Below, piece by piece: positions 1 through 9,263 of a stretch of DNA of 64,000 nt. The notes beneath the pieces are model-generated. The model was not told where the DNA came from. It saw only the letters and a list, made by a program, of their open reading frames with translations, and did no database searches. Each line of letters opens with the position of its first letter. The stretch's first letter is position 1. Origin of the DNA: an uncultured Bacteroidales bacterium (lineage in GTDB: Bacteria; Bacteroidota; Bacteroidia; Bacteroidales; F082); assembly GCA_900315175.1 (NCBI GenBank), contig OMYA01000005.1:124001-188000 (forward strand), given 5' to 3'. Made by a program: the position numbers and the translations under genes.

Positions 1-3000
1 TCTTCGAGTCCGACGGCGACAATGCATACAAAATCAAGAGTTATAGCGACTTGCGCCATCTGGCTAACTACGTGAACAACGGCAAGAACAGCTGCAGCGG
101 CCTCACCTTCCGTCAGACGCAGAACATCACAGGCGACAACAACTATACGCCCATCGGCTATCATGTCGACAGTAATGACCGTGGCTACTTCGAGGGCACC
201 TACGACGGCCAGGGTCACAGTGTCATCGGCATCATCGTCAACCGCACCGGCACCAATGACAGAGATGACTATTACATTGGTCTCTTCGGCTATATCTATC
301 ATGCCGTTGTCAAGGACGTCGTCATCACCAATTGCACTTTTACCGGCTATTATTATGTGGGCGGTGTTGTTGGCTACAACAAGCAAAGCACTGTACACAA
401 CTGTCTCGTGACAAGTTCTGTCACCATCAACGCAGGACACAATGGTGCCTTAGGACATGGTGGCATCGTAGGCGCGAACACGGGCAACTCTTCCATGATT
501 ATTGGCTGCTCCAGTGCTGCCGTCGTCAGCAGTAACGGCAAAACCGGCTGCACTCGCTTTGGCGGCATCACCGGCTATGTGAGTGCCAACACCACTGTAC
601 AAAGCTGTCTATACACAGGCACCACCGTCAGCGGCAGCAGCAACATCGGCGCTATCATCGGTTACAACGATGGTGGCTATAAGCATTTTTACAACAACTA
701 CTACACCAGTGGCAGCCAGGGAGGCATCAACGGCAAAGATGAAGACGGTGTCCGCCGTGCTCGCATTGTAACCTTAGGTGCACACGTCGCCATAGCCGAC
801 AACGAGACGGTCTACGCTGTCAGCGGTCTCACTGCCATCGGCATGAATAGTGCCCCCACCGCCTTGCGCACCAGCACCGGCACCCTGTACAGTGCCGTGG
901 GACAGACGATAAACTTCACTAACGACTATGGCACCTTGTCGGCAGGCTACTTGGTGGTTTACACAGCCACAAACGGCGGCACCTTCTTCGACAAGCAGCT
1001 TACCATGCCTGACGCCGATGTCAGCATCAGCGCCACCGTCAACGATGTCTGGGGTGTCACCGCATCACCTGCCGCCGACGGCTCGCAGGACTATCCTTAC
1101 ACCATCACCGACACCGACGGCCTCATGCTGCTTGCCAAGTGCGTGAACGGCTCCGATGGCTACACCGCCGACAACGGCTTCAGCGGCAAGTTCTTCAAGT
1201 TGGGCAACGACATAGCCTACACCTATACCTCAGATTGGGACAACACCTCGAGCGATGAAATCAACTACATAGCCGTCGGCGATAAGAACCATTCCTTCAA
1301 TGGCACCCTCGATGGCGATAGCAACACCATCAGCGGCATTCGTTACAGAGAAGCCTTCCCCAACGACTACAGAGGCCTCTTCGGCAACGTGGGAAACGGT
1401 GGCACCATCAAGAACCTCACTCTTGCCGACAGCCGTATCTCCGGCAAAGATTATACAGGCGGCATTGCTGGCATAACCAATGCCGGAGCCATCATCGACA
1501 ACTGCACCGTCGCTGACAATGTCGACATCCACTACTGTCATACAAATACAAACTATCACGGGGGCATCGTGGGCGAAAACTGTGGCACTATCAAGGACTG
1601 CACCAGCAGGGCGACCCTCTCGACAGATAATAATCTGACTGTCAATTATTGTGGCGGCATCGCAGGCTTCAACTACTCAGGCGGCACCATACGCGACTGC
1701 ATCGTCTGGGGAACTACCATGCCACAATTGACATATAGCGGTGCCATCGTCGGCAATAACAGCGGCAACCTCATCGACAACTACTACCGCAGCTGCACTG
1801 TGGGAAGCCTGACTTCCGATATAGGCTGCAACGGCAGCGACTGCAACGGCGCCCGCGGAGCATACACCGTCACCACACCAAACGACGTGACAGCTATCGG
1901 TAACAAAACAATAGAAATTGGCGGTGAAGATTACTTTATCGCCGGCATCACCATAGTCACCCTCACCAACGAGCCACTAGCGACAGGTTACAAATACCAT
2001 TATGCATACAGCTACCCTGGATCATCCGTAATCGCTGTTGATGGCAACAGTTTCCTGATGCCTTCAGGTGACACAGAGGTGGCGACGATAATATGCCGCA
2101 CCATCGAAGTGACAGGCTACGAAGACGGCAGCGACAAATGGGCATTTATCGCTTCGCCTTCATCTGACCCCCAGCCAGTTGTTGTTGTTGAAGGTCTTTT
2201 AGGAGAAACGATTAGTTACAACCCCTTAACATATAACTACGACCTCTATCGTTTGAATCCATTCAGCATGCTGTGGGAAAACTACCATCAGCATTCCGAC
2301 TTCACCAGTTTAACAAACGGCAAAGGCTATCTTTACGCCACCAGGGAAACAAAAACCATCGCCTTCCCAGAACCGTTCAACACTGCATATTCACAAGAAG
2401 TGACACTTGAGCAAGGCTGGAATCTCGTTGGTAACCCGTTTGAGGTTGATGCATACGTCAACAGGGCTTTCTACAAGATGAATGCCGAAGGCACCGGCAT
2501 TGAACCTGTGATTGCTAATTTCGATGAATATGTGCCTACTGCCATCCCAGCTTGCACCGGCATCGTGGTTCAAGCCGCCAATGCAAATGAGACAGTAACT
2601 TTCAGCAAAGTGGCTCCAACTAACGCAGCAGCCAATCAAGGCCATATCACAATTGCGTTAGTCCAAGCCAACACACGCGACAATTCAACTCTCGACAAGG
2701 CTATAGTGAACTTCAACGAAGGCAGCCAGCTCGGAAAATTCTACTTCGGTGAACAAAACGCCAACATTTACATCCCTCACAATAATGATGACTATGCTAT
2801 CATAAACTCAGACCGTCGCAGTGATGTCGATGTGCATTTTAAGGCAAAAGAATTTGGCCGTTACACTATCAGCTTCGAATGTGAAAACACCGACATCAAT
2901 GGTATGAAACTCATTGATTTATTCACAGACAACATCATCGATTTAAGTGAGAATTCTTCATATACCTTCACAGGATCGCCTGCCGACAGAGCTGCGAGAT

Positions 3001-3227
3001 TCAAACTTGTATTCAACAACGTTTCCGAAGAAAACGACATCTTTGCATATCAGAACGGAGACGACATCATAGTTGACGGCGAAGGTGAGCTGCAGGTGTT
3101 CGATGCGATGGGACGTCTGGTTGCAAACCAACGCATTAACGGTGTCGAAACAATCGCCAAGCCAGAACAAGCTGGAATTTATATTTTAAAAATGAATGAG
3201 AAAACACAGAAAATAATTGTCAGATAA
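1..3227 (+). CDS. GLUG-repeat surface protein with T9SS type A sorting domain (5' partial)
   Basis: The frame is open from the first complete codon (base 3), so the N-terminus and signal peptide lie left of the window; about 1074 residues are visible. Two blocks of Gly-rich repeats (roughly residues 60-230 and 420-620) show the GLUG pattern, for example GGVVGYN, GGIVGAN, GGITGY, GGIAGIT and GGIVGEN, as in bacterial surface and adhesin-like proteins. A later part has the GWNLVGNPF motif common in Bacteroidota secreted proteins. The last ~75 residues (VFDAMGRLV, then AGIYILKM, ending KIIVR) are a type A C-terminal domain that directs export by the type IX system and anchoring to the cell surface. 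An adhesive or glycan-contacting role is inference. A small exported protein follows 15 bp downstream, probably in the same transcript. Confidence 0.85.
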   Translation, partial: FESDGDNAYKIKSYSDLRHLANYVNNGKNSCSGLTFRQTQNITGDNNYTPIGYHVDSNDRGYFEGTYDGQGHSVIGIIVNRTGTNDRDDYYIGLFGYIYHAVVKDVVITNCTFTGYYYVGGVVGYNKQSTVHNCLVTSSVTINAGHNGALGHGGIVGANTGNSSMIIGCSSAAVVSSNGKTGCTRFGGITGYVSANTTVQSCLYTGTTVSGSSNIGAIIGYNDGGYKHFYNNYYTSGSQGGINGKDEDGVRRARIVTLGAHVAIADNETVYAVSGLTAIGMNSAPTALRTSTGTLYSAVGQTINFTNDYGTLSAGYLVVYTATNGGTFFDKQLTMPDADVSISATVNDVWGVTASPAADGSQDYPYTITDTDGLMLLAKCVNGSDGYTADNGFSGKFFKLGNDIAYTYTSDWDNTSSDEINYIAVGDKNHSFNGTLDGDSNTISGIRYREAFPNDYRGLFGNVGNGGTIKNLTLADSRISGKDYTGGIAGITNAGAIIDNCTVADNVDIHYCHTNTNYHGGIVGENCGTIKDCTSRATLSTDNNLTVNYCGGIAGFNYSGGTIRDCIVWGTTMPQLTYSGAIVGNNSGNLIDNYYRSCTVGSLTSDIGCNGSDCNGARGAYTVTTPNDVTAIGNKTIEIGGEDYFIAGITIVTLTNEPLATGYKYHYAYSYPGSSVIAVDGNSFLMPSGDTEVATIICRTIEVTGYEDGSDKWAFIASPSSDPQPVVVVEGLLGETISYNPLTYNYDLYRLNPFSMLWENYHQHSDFTSLTNGKGYLYATRETKTIAFPEPFNTAYSQEVTLEQGWNLVGNPFEVDAYVNRAFYKMNAEGTGIEPVIANFDEYVPTAIPACTGIVVQAANANETVTFSKVAPTNAAANQGHITIALVQANTRDNSTLDKAIVNFNEGSQLGKFYFGEQNANIYIPHNNDDYAIINSDRRSDVDVHFKAKEFGRYTISFECENTDINGMKLIDLFTDNIIDLSENSSYTFTGSPADRAARFKLVFNNVSEENDIFAYQNGDDIIVDGEGELQVFDAMGRLVANQRINGVETIAKPEQAGIYILKMNEKTQKIIVR

Positions 3228-3242
3228 TTAAATATAACAAAT

Positions 3243-3503
3243 ATGAAAAAAGTATTATTAACGATAGCATTGCTTATCACAATTGGTTCAACTGCCAACG
3301 CACAGACTGATTCATTCTTTAGCTGGAATCTGGCTAATGATGACATTTACAGAAGCAATATAAACGAATATCTTGTCTTGCCAAGCATACATGGCAGTTA
3401 TACTGACGCTCCGGCACCTCTCGGCAGTGGGCTGCTCGTGCTAACAGCCCTTGGCGTCGGTTACGCCGCCACCGCTCGTAAAAAAGGCAAAAGCCGTCAA
3501 TAG
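3243..3503 (+). CDS. Small exported protein with PLGSG-helix-basic C-terminal tail
   Basis: An 86-residue protein with a clear signal peptide (MKKVLLTIALLITIGSTANA, cleavage near AQT). The mature part is short, with no domain I recognise. The C-terminus is tripartite: a PLGSG motif (about residues 59-63), a hydrophobic helix (LLVLTALGVGYAA) and a basic end (ARKKGKSRQ). That layout is like PEP-CTERM-type and Bacteroidota PID-CTERM sorting signals, but the motif differs and no sorting enzyme is visible here. It starts 15 bp after the GLUG surface protein, suggesting cotranscription and a partner or anchoring role (inference). Its last 7 bp overlap the convergent fucosidase gene. Confidence 0.75.
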   Translation: MKKVLLTIALLITIGSTANAQTDSFFSWNLANDDIYRSNINEYLVLPSIHGSYTDAPAPLGSGLLVLTALGVGYAATARKKGKSRQ

Positions 3504-4918
3504 GCTTCTATGTTGCTGATACACAGAGGTCCTCGGCTTTCTTCAAAATATATGATAAGCTTGTCGACCTCAACAGGTTCGAATCGAACAATACGTTTAT
3601 AACCGACGGTCGTTAGGGGCTCTTCAGGGTTAATCCTGAACCAACGACCGTTTTTTTCACCTTCAAGATAAAACGATTTCACACGCTGGCCGAGTTGGAC
3701 ATACTCCTGTATCATGACGCGACTCATTACGACAGGCTTATCCATTGAAAATGAAATGGTTCCGTAAGGATAGTCATCATCGGTGGCCCAATAGGTGTCA
3801 GGATTGTTATCGTTGACCTTTGAAGCTGAGAAACTTCGACCGCGTTCATTGTCAGCTTTCACTTTGGCATCAGACAACAAATTGTAATTCAATTCATTAG
3901 AAATCTTTTTGCAAAATTCCACAGCATTAGCAGAGTCGATGGGATGAATCTTGCCATCGAGGGCGACAGGGAAATTCAGCAAAAGGTTGGCGTTGCGACC
4001 GACGCTTTGATAATATATGTCGCACAGTTCGTCGACAGACTTCACTTTTGAATCCTCGTTTTGATGGTAGAACCAACCCGGACGAATCGAAACGTCGACT
4101 TCTGCCGGCAGCCATTCTGTGCCGTTTTCATCGCCGGAAGTGTTGATTTCCAAATCAGTTTGACTCGTTATCTGGGGTGCATTGCACCAGTTAGTGGTTC
4201 CAGCGAAGCCCTTCTCGTTTCCCACCCAGCGGACCGTTCCGTAAGGACCTCCGAATATCATCGCATTGGGATTGCGAGCCAGCACCGTATCCTTGGCACG
4301 TTGATAATCATAATAGTTGTCGGGGTCGATGGAACGAGTCTCGTTTGCACCTCCATAATAGCCGTCGCCACCGTTGGCGCCGTCGAACCAGAACTCAAAC
4401 AACTGACCATAATTGCTTGTCAGTTCATCAATCTGTTGATGATAGGTATCGACATATTCAGGATAAGCGTAGCGGGCGTTGTTCCTATCCCAAGGTGAGC
4501 AGTATATTCCGAATTTCAGGCCATTTTTGCGGCAAGCGTCGGAGAGCTCACGGACGATATCCCCTGCCCCATTTTTATAAGGTGATTTAGAGATATTGTA
4601 ATCTGTTGATTTTGTCGTCCAAAGGCAAAAACCGTCATGATGTTTGGCGGTGAGGATGACACCTTTCATGCCTGCATTTTTAAGCGTCGCAGCCCATTGG
4701 TGGCAGTCGAGGTCAGTTGGATTGAAAGTCGATGCAGGAGTGTCACCATAGCCCCATTCCATATCGTTAAAGGTGTTGAGACCGAAATGGATAAAGGCGT
4801 AAGTCTCCATTTTTTGCCATTCGAGCTGCTCGGCCGTCGGCACTGGATAAAGAGGTTCTGGCGCTTTCGTACATGAAAACAAGGCCAGTGTTATTGTTAT
4901 TAAAATAATATTTTTCAT
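3497..4918 (-). CDS. Alpha-L-fucosidase lipoprotein (GH29) with F5/8 type C-like domain
   Basis: 473 residues. The N-terminus is a lipoprotein signal (MKNIILITITLALFSC), so the enzyme is probably tethered in the periplasm or outer membrane. The body is a GH29 catalytic domain: FIHFGLNTF near the start, TAKHHDGFCLW, KFGIYCSPWD, then FWFDGANG, where Asp179 sits at the usual nucleophile position. GH29 enzymes hydrolyse terminal alpha-L-fucose from glycans by a retaining mechanism. Residues ~350-473 look like a discoidin (F5/8 type C) carbohydrate-binding fold, ending ISNIEAY. The protein is shorter than many multi-domain GH29 enzymes but has no visible break. The start is fixed by the signal peptide and lies only 4 nt after a -7 box. 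The 3' end overlaps its convergent neighbour by 7 bp. Confidence 0.93.
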   Translation of the reverse strand: MKNIILITITLALFSCTKAPEPLYPVPTAEQLEWQKMETYAFIHFGLNTFNDMEWGYGDTPASTFNPTDLDCHQWAATLKNAGMKGVILTAKHHDGFCLWTTKSTDYNISKSPYKNGAGDIVRELSDACRKNGLKFGIYCSPWDRNNARYAYPEYVDTYHQQIDELTSNYGQLFEFWFDGANGGDGYYGGANETRSIDPDNYYDYQRAKDTVLARNPNAMIFGGPYGTVRWVGNEKGFAGTTNWCNAPQITSQTDLEINTSGDENGTEWLPAEVDVSIRPGWFYHQNEDSKVKSVDELCDIYYQSVGRNANLLLNFPVALDGKIHPIDSANAVEFCKKISNELNYNLLSDAKVKADNERGRSFSASKVNDNNPDTYWATDDDYPYGTISFSMDKPVVMSRVMIQEYVQLGQRVKSFYLEGEKNGRWFRINPEEPLTTVGYKRIVRFEPVEVDKLIIYFEESRGPLCISNIEAY

Positions 4919-4922
4919 GTTA

Positions 4923-4930
4923 CAAAATTA
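4923..4930 (-). promoter_or_regulatory. -7 box for GH29 fucosidase
   Basis: Reads TAATTTTG on the minus strand, matching the Bacteroidota TAnnTTTG element. Only four bases (TAAC) separate it from the ATG, so the transcript may be almost leaderless. Confidence 0.55.
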
Positions 4931-4942
4931 CAAACTTTTTTA

Positions 4943-4950
4943 TATCTTTG
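4943..4950 (+). promoter_or_regulatory. -7 box for the Sel1-repeat gene
   Basis: TATCTTTG, 24 nt before the TTG start of the Sel1-repeat gene. It is divergent from the fucosidase box, leaving a very compact two-way promoter between the two genes. Confidence 0.6.
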
Positions 4951-4974
4951 CATGGTTAAAATATAAAATATATC

Positions 4975-6753
4975 TTGAAAAAGACTTTTATCCTAATAAT
5001 TGCAGTGCTTTTGACGATTCCGGCATTGTCGCAACTCGAGGTGAAGCCGGGTTCGTTCAAGGAGGTTGTCGGCTTTGTGAACATCAACGAGGACCCTGAT
5101 TATCAATATGATGACAACGACAAGCCATTCGCGGTTTTAAAGATAAAAACGGAAAACATCAACGAGCAGCAGCGAGCCAGACTGCTTTTTCAAGGTGACG
5201 CGCAGACGTATATCATAGTTGAGAATATGGTCGGTGAAGTGTGGCTGTATATCAGCTATTACGCCTCATATCTGAAGATTTCGCATCCTGATTTCAGTTC
5301 TACTGAGTTTTATTTCCCAATTACCATGAAAGGCAAAAAAGGATATGAGCTGACATTGACAAACAAATACGGTCAGGGCAACGCGAAAGATAAGCTGGGA
5401 CTGACGGTCCGCGTTGCCAACAACTACGAAGAGTTGTATTATTACAATCAATATGTAGGCCTTTATCCGCTTAGCGAAGCCACTGCTATCGAATATCAAA
5501 CCACGACTGATTTCGGCGAGTCGGTTGAGGTGTTTCAAGAGGCTGTAAAAGACGGCGACGCAGCGGCTCAAAACAACCTCGGAGCTTGTTATTATACAGG
5601 CAAAGGCGTCGAGCAAGACTATGAGAAAGCCGTCCAGTGGTTCAGAACATCGGCGGAACAAGGCAATTCCACAGGACAGATCAACCTTTCATATTGCTAT
5701 TATTACGGTCAAGGTGTGCAAAAAGACTCCCTCGAAAGTCTTAGATGGTGCCAGTTGGCATTGGATCAAGGCTTGGCTGGGGCTCAAAACTTTTACGGAG
5801 CTCTTTTCTGCAAAGGCAATGAAAAACTGGAATGGTACCAGAGAGCCGCCGAGCAAAACAATGATGTCGCGATGTATAATTTAGCCAAGTCGTACAAAGG
5901 AACGGAAAAATGCGACGAGGCTCTCTTTTGGTTAACAAAAGCAGCCAACAATGGATTTCTGCCAGCGAAAAACACATTAGGCACTTGGTATTATTATGGA
6001 CAATGTGTCAAAGAGGACAAAGAAGAGGCCGTAAAATTATACCGCTATGCCGCTGAAAGAGGATTTGCCGAATCACAACATCATCTGGGCTATTGTTATG
6101 CAAAAGGATTGGGAGTGGAAAAAGACGAAAAAGAGGCATTTAAATGGGAGAAAATGGCTGCGGATCAGGGCAATATGATTGCGTGTAACAATATTGGCCA
6201 TTTTTATGAATATGGGATTGGCGTAGACAAAGACAATAAAAAAGCACTAACTTGGTACTTAAAGGCCTCTGAGATGGGCTATTCTGATGCTGATGCAAAT
6301 ATCGGAGATCTATATTATGGCTTTAATTATGGCATAGATCACAGTTATGAAGAAGCCGTTAAATGGTATGAAAAAGCTGCCAACCAAAATAATGCAAGAG
6401 GGTTACACATGTTGGGATATTGCTACGAGAATGGCTATGGAGTTACATCCGACTACAAAAAAGCTTATGAATTGTACACGGAGGCAGCGAAACAAGATCA
6501 TGCACCATCTTACAACAACTTAGGATTGTTTTATGAGAAAGGCAAAGTTGTAAAGAAAGACAAGAAAAAGGCTTTTGAGTATTATATGAGAGCAGCTGAA
6601 TTGGGCAGTGATTACGGTATAGCTAATGTTGGCAAATGCTACGACCATGGTATTGGAGTCAAGAGAAACAAGCAAGAGGCCATAAAATGGTATCAAAAAG
6701 CGGCTGAACAAGGCAACTTTTATGCGAAAAACAGACTTAAAGAACTTAAATAA
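4975..6753 (+). CDS. Exported Sel1-like (TPR-type) repeat protein
   Basis: 592 residues. The best start is TTG at 4975: it begins a signal peptide (MKKTFILIIAVLLTIPALSQ) and no ATG lies in frame before the mature part. Residues ~20-150 form a beta-rich domain ending in a PEGA-like stretch (KISHPDFSSTEFYFP). Residues ~180-590 hold about eleven Sel1-like repeats of ~36 residues, with the signature A-x-x-x-L-G-x-x-Y-x-x-G-x-G-V, for example NNLGACYYTGKGVEQD. Sel1 repeats build a superhelical scaffold for protein contacts; no catalytic residue is apparent. Export suggests the periplasm or outer membrane. The next gene begins 29 bp later on the same strand. The actual partner cannot be told from sequence. 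Confidence 0.85.
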   Translation: MKKTFILIIAVLLTIPALSQLEVKPGSFKEVVGFVNINEDPDYQYDDNDKPFAVLKIKTENINEQQRARLLFQGDAQTYIIVENMVGEVWLYISYYASYLKISHPDFSSTEFYFPITMKGKKGYELTLTNKYGQGNAKDKLGLTVRVANNYEELYYYNQYVGLYPLSEATAIEYQTTTDFGESVEVFQEAVKDGDAAAQNNLGACYYTGKGVEQDYEKAVQWFRTSAEQGNSTGQINLSYCYYYGQGVQKDSLESLRWCQLALDQGLAGAQNFYGALFCKGNEKLEWYQRAAEQNNDVAMYNLAKSYKGTEKCDEALFWLTKAANNGFLPAKNTLGTWYYYGQCVKEDKEEAVKLYRYAAERGFAESQHHLGYCYAKGLGVEKDEKEAFKWEKMAADQGNMIACNNIGHFYEYGIGVDKDNKKALTWYLKASEMGYSDADANIGDLYYGFNYGIDHSYEEAVKWYEKAANQNNARGLHMLGYCYENGYGVTSDYKKAYELYTEAAKQDHAPSYNNLGLFYEKGKVVKKDKKKAFEYYMRAAELGSDYGIANVGKCYDHGIGVKRNKQEAIKWYQKAAEQGNFYAKNRLKELK

Positions 6754-6782
6754 TAATGAAATAAATCTAAAATCTACAAAAT

Positions 6783-9263
6783 ATGAGAAAATTTTACTTG
6801 ACATTTATTGCATTGTTCATCAGCGCGATGGCTTTCGCACAAGTCATTGTGGATGAAGGATTTGAGACGGGAAATACTGTCGACCAGACACCTGTCGGAT
6901 GGATTTGCAACGACAACGGCTGGAAAGCAGGCATCACCATTCCCGACGACAATGTAGCCCGCGGACGCAAGCCTCATACAGGCGAATGGTATATGTACGC
7001 ATCATATAACTCCGACGTGTGGACATACAAGGAAATCAACGTGACAGCAGGCAACTACTACCGCGTCTCGTTCTGGTATTCAACATGGCATGTCGACCAT
7101 TTCAACCTTGAAGTCAAAGCCGGTGCGAGTGCCACCCCATCTGCGATGACGGTCAACGTGATACCTGATTTTATTGTTGACAACGAACAATTTGAGCAGG
7201 CATCGGGCGTGTTTCAGGCTCCAACATCAGGCAGCTTCTACGTGGGATTTCATAGTACAGCCACCAACTCACCTTGGTATCTTTCGATTGACGACGTCAT
7301 CATCGAACAGACAGCGCAATATTATTTCAATGTGGAGCAGCTAACGGCTGATACTACAGCATTTTTCGGCGAGTCGGTTTATCTGCGTTTCCTGCTCAGC
7401 AACACCGGCGAGCAGAGCGACACATACCAGTTTGCAAACACATGCTCGCTGCCGATGGAGTTCTATCAGGGCGGCGCACAGGTCAACCAGGTCAGCTTAG
7501 ACTACAACACCTCTGTCGAGTTGGTTGCAAAAGCCACCCTGCCGATGAACCTCAGCAACAACCAGGAGGTGCACGCAACATTCGACGTGACATCGTCGCA
7601 CTCGGCACCTACACAGTCGGCTGACTACAAAATCACTGCTTTGGAGCCTGTCAGCACATTCCCAATTATGGAAGGTTTCGACGGCAGTGTTTTTCCACCT
7701 GCGGGATGGCAGAACTTCACCACAGACGGCAACTACATCTATGAACGCGTCACTTCCAACGACTGGCCGGCATGCACCCCACACAACGAAAGCACAGCCA
7801 TGGCACGTTTTTACTGCTACACCAATCCTGAAGGCAAATCAGCATTATTGGTCACCCCTAAGATGCAGCTCAGCGCAACGGATAACACCATACGTTACTG
7901 GATTTTCCGTAATTTCAACAACAACATCAACAGACCTGACAGAATCAACGTGTACTACTCCCCGACCACCGATATAGCCGATGGCACCTTGCTTGGCACA
8001 GTGCACCGCAACACCATGATGGAGCCAGTGGTCGGTGACGTAAGCGACTGGTATGAATACAGCTACACTTTCGACAGCCCTGAAGGCTACGGTTTCGTCA
8101 TATTCGAAGCCGTGAGCGGTTACGGATGGAACCTCTGCATCGACGACATCTATATCAACTCGACATCACAAGACAACGACCCGCCTGTTGTGGTGTCACT
8201 CAAAGGCACTCAGACATGGGCAGACACCCCAATGGACATCACATTGAGAGTTTATGACGAGTCGAATATGCCAAACCAGATGCTGGCTACATACACCATC
8301 GACGGTCAATCACACGATATCACATTGATAAAATCGGCAAAAGCCAACTACGACTTCACAGCAACATTGCCGGCACAGCCTAACCACACTACAGCAAGCA
8401 TCGTCTTCCATATGACTGACGAGCTCGGACATGCCGCTGATTCCGACCCATACGACTTGCATTGGGACTGGCAGGCCCCTATCCTCCTCGAAGGCTTTGA
8501 AGACGAGCAGTTCCCGCCAGCAGGATGGAGTATCGAATCGCTCCAGATGAGCTGGTTCTCATGGTACAGATTCCGTGCAGAATATGCCACAAACTATTTC
8601 GGTGACGAATATTATGTGGTGCCTCCACAAGGCGAGCGCATGGCAGGCGTGGAATGGGACGAGTCGGAAGAATGGGGCCCGCAGGACGAGAGCCTCATAA
8701 CACCTTTAATGGCAATCAACCGCCCGACAGCACTCACCTTTGAGACATTCTGCCAATACGGAATTTCAGTATACCAGGATCATTATAAAGTCGATGTTTT
8801 GAACACCAACACAGGATCATGGACAACACTCTGGGACGCCGTCGACCAACCTGAATGGGTCAACCAGTTCCAAGAACCTGTGCAACTCGACCTGTCGGCA
8901 TATCAAGGACAGAATATCAGACTTAGATTCCGCGCACATAACAACGGCAGCGACATCCTGACATATTCGTGGTTCATCGACAACGTGAAAGTTGTGGCAA
9001 CAGACACCATCACTTCGGTTGGCGAGACAACAGGTATTGAGACCAGAATGTATCCTAACCCTGTCGATAATATATTGACAATCAGTGCGGATTATGACAT
9101 TCAGCATATCAGCATTTACAACATTCTTTCCGTCAAGGTGATGGAGATGACCATCAATAACAAGGAAGCCGTTCTCGACCTTTCTGACCTTGAATCAGGG
9201 ATGTATCTGGTTGAGGTTTTAGGCAAAAACGATAAGAGCGTAAAGACATTTATAAAACGATGA
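6783..9263 (+). CDS. Secreted choice-of-anchor-J protein with T9SS type A sorting domain
   Basis: 826 residues. Signal peptide MRKFYLTFIALFISAMAFAQ. Three choice-of-anchor-J (MAM/cleaved-adhesin-like) modules are marked by repeats of the form EGFE/D...PPAGW: EGFETG near residue 25, EGFDGSVFPPAGW near 298 and EGFEDEQFPPAGW near 570, each followed by a jelly-roll segment containing an SIDDV or CIDDI strand. Ig-like linkers lie between them. The C-terminus (MYPNPVDNILTIS to VKTFIKR) is a type A sorting domain for export by the type IX machinery. A surface adhesin or carbohydrate-contacting role is likely but not proven. The stop codon overlaps the galK start in an ATGA arrangement, an unusual pairing of a surface protein with a cytoplasmic kinase. 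Confidence 0.88.
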   Translation: MRKFYLTFIALFISAMAFAQVIVDEGFETGNTVDQTPVGWICNDNGWKAGITIPDDNVARGRKPHTGEWYMYASYNSDVWTYKEINVTAGNYYRVSFWYSTWHVDHFNLEVKAGASATPSAMTVNVIPDFIVDNEQFEQASGVFQAPTSGSFYVGFHSTATNSPWYLSIDDVIIEQTAQYYFNVEQLTADTTAFFGESVYLRFLLSNTGEQSDTYQFANTCSLPMEFYQGGAQVNQVSLDYNTSVELVAKATLPMNLSNNQEVHATFDVTSSHSAPTQSADYKITALEPVSTFPIMEGFDGSVFPPAGWQNFTTDGNYIYERVTSNDWPACTPHNESTAMARFYCYTNPEGKSALLVTPKMQLSATDNTIRYWIFRNFNNNINRPDRINVYYSPTTDIADGTLLGTVHRNTMMEPVVGDVSDWYEYSYTFDSPEGYGFVIFEAVSGYGWNLCIDDIYINSTSQDNDPPVVVSLKGTQTWADTPMDITLRVYDESNMPNQMLATYTIDGQSHDITLIKSAKANYDFTATLPAQPNHTTASIVFHMTDELGHAADSDPYDLHWDWQAPILLEGFEDEQFPPAGWSIESLQMSWFSWYRFRAEYATNYFGDEYYVVPPQGERMAGVEWDESEEWGPQDESLITPLMAINRPTALTFETFCQYGISVYQDHYKVDVLNTNTGSWTTLWDAVDQPEWVNQFQEPVQLDLSAYQGQNIRLRFRAHNNGSDILTYSWFIDNVKVVATDTITSVGETTGIETRMYPNPVDNILTISADYDIQHISIYNILSVKVMEMTINNKEAVLDLSDLESGMYLVEVLGKNDKSVKTFIKR

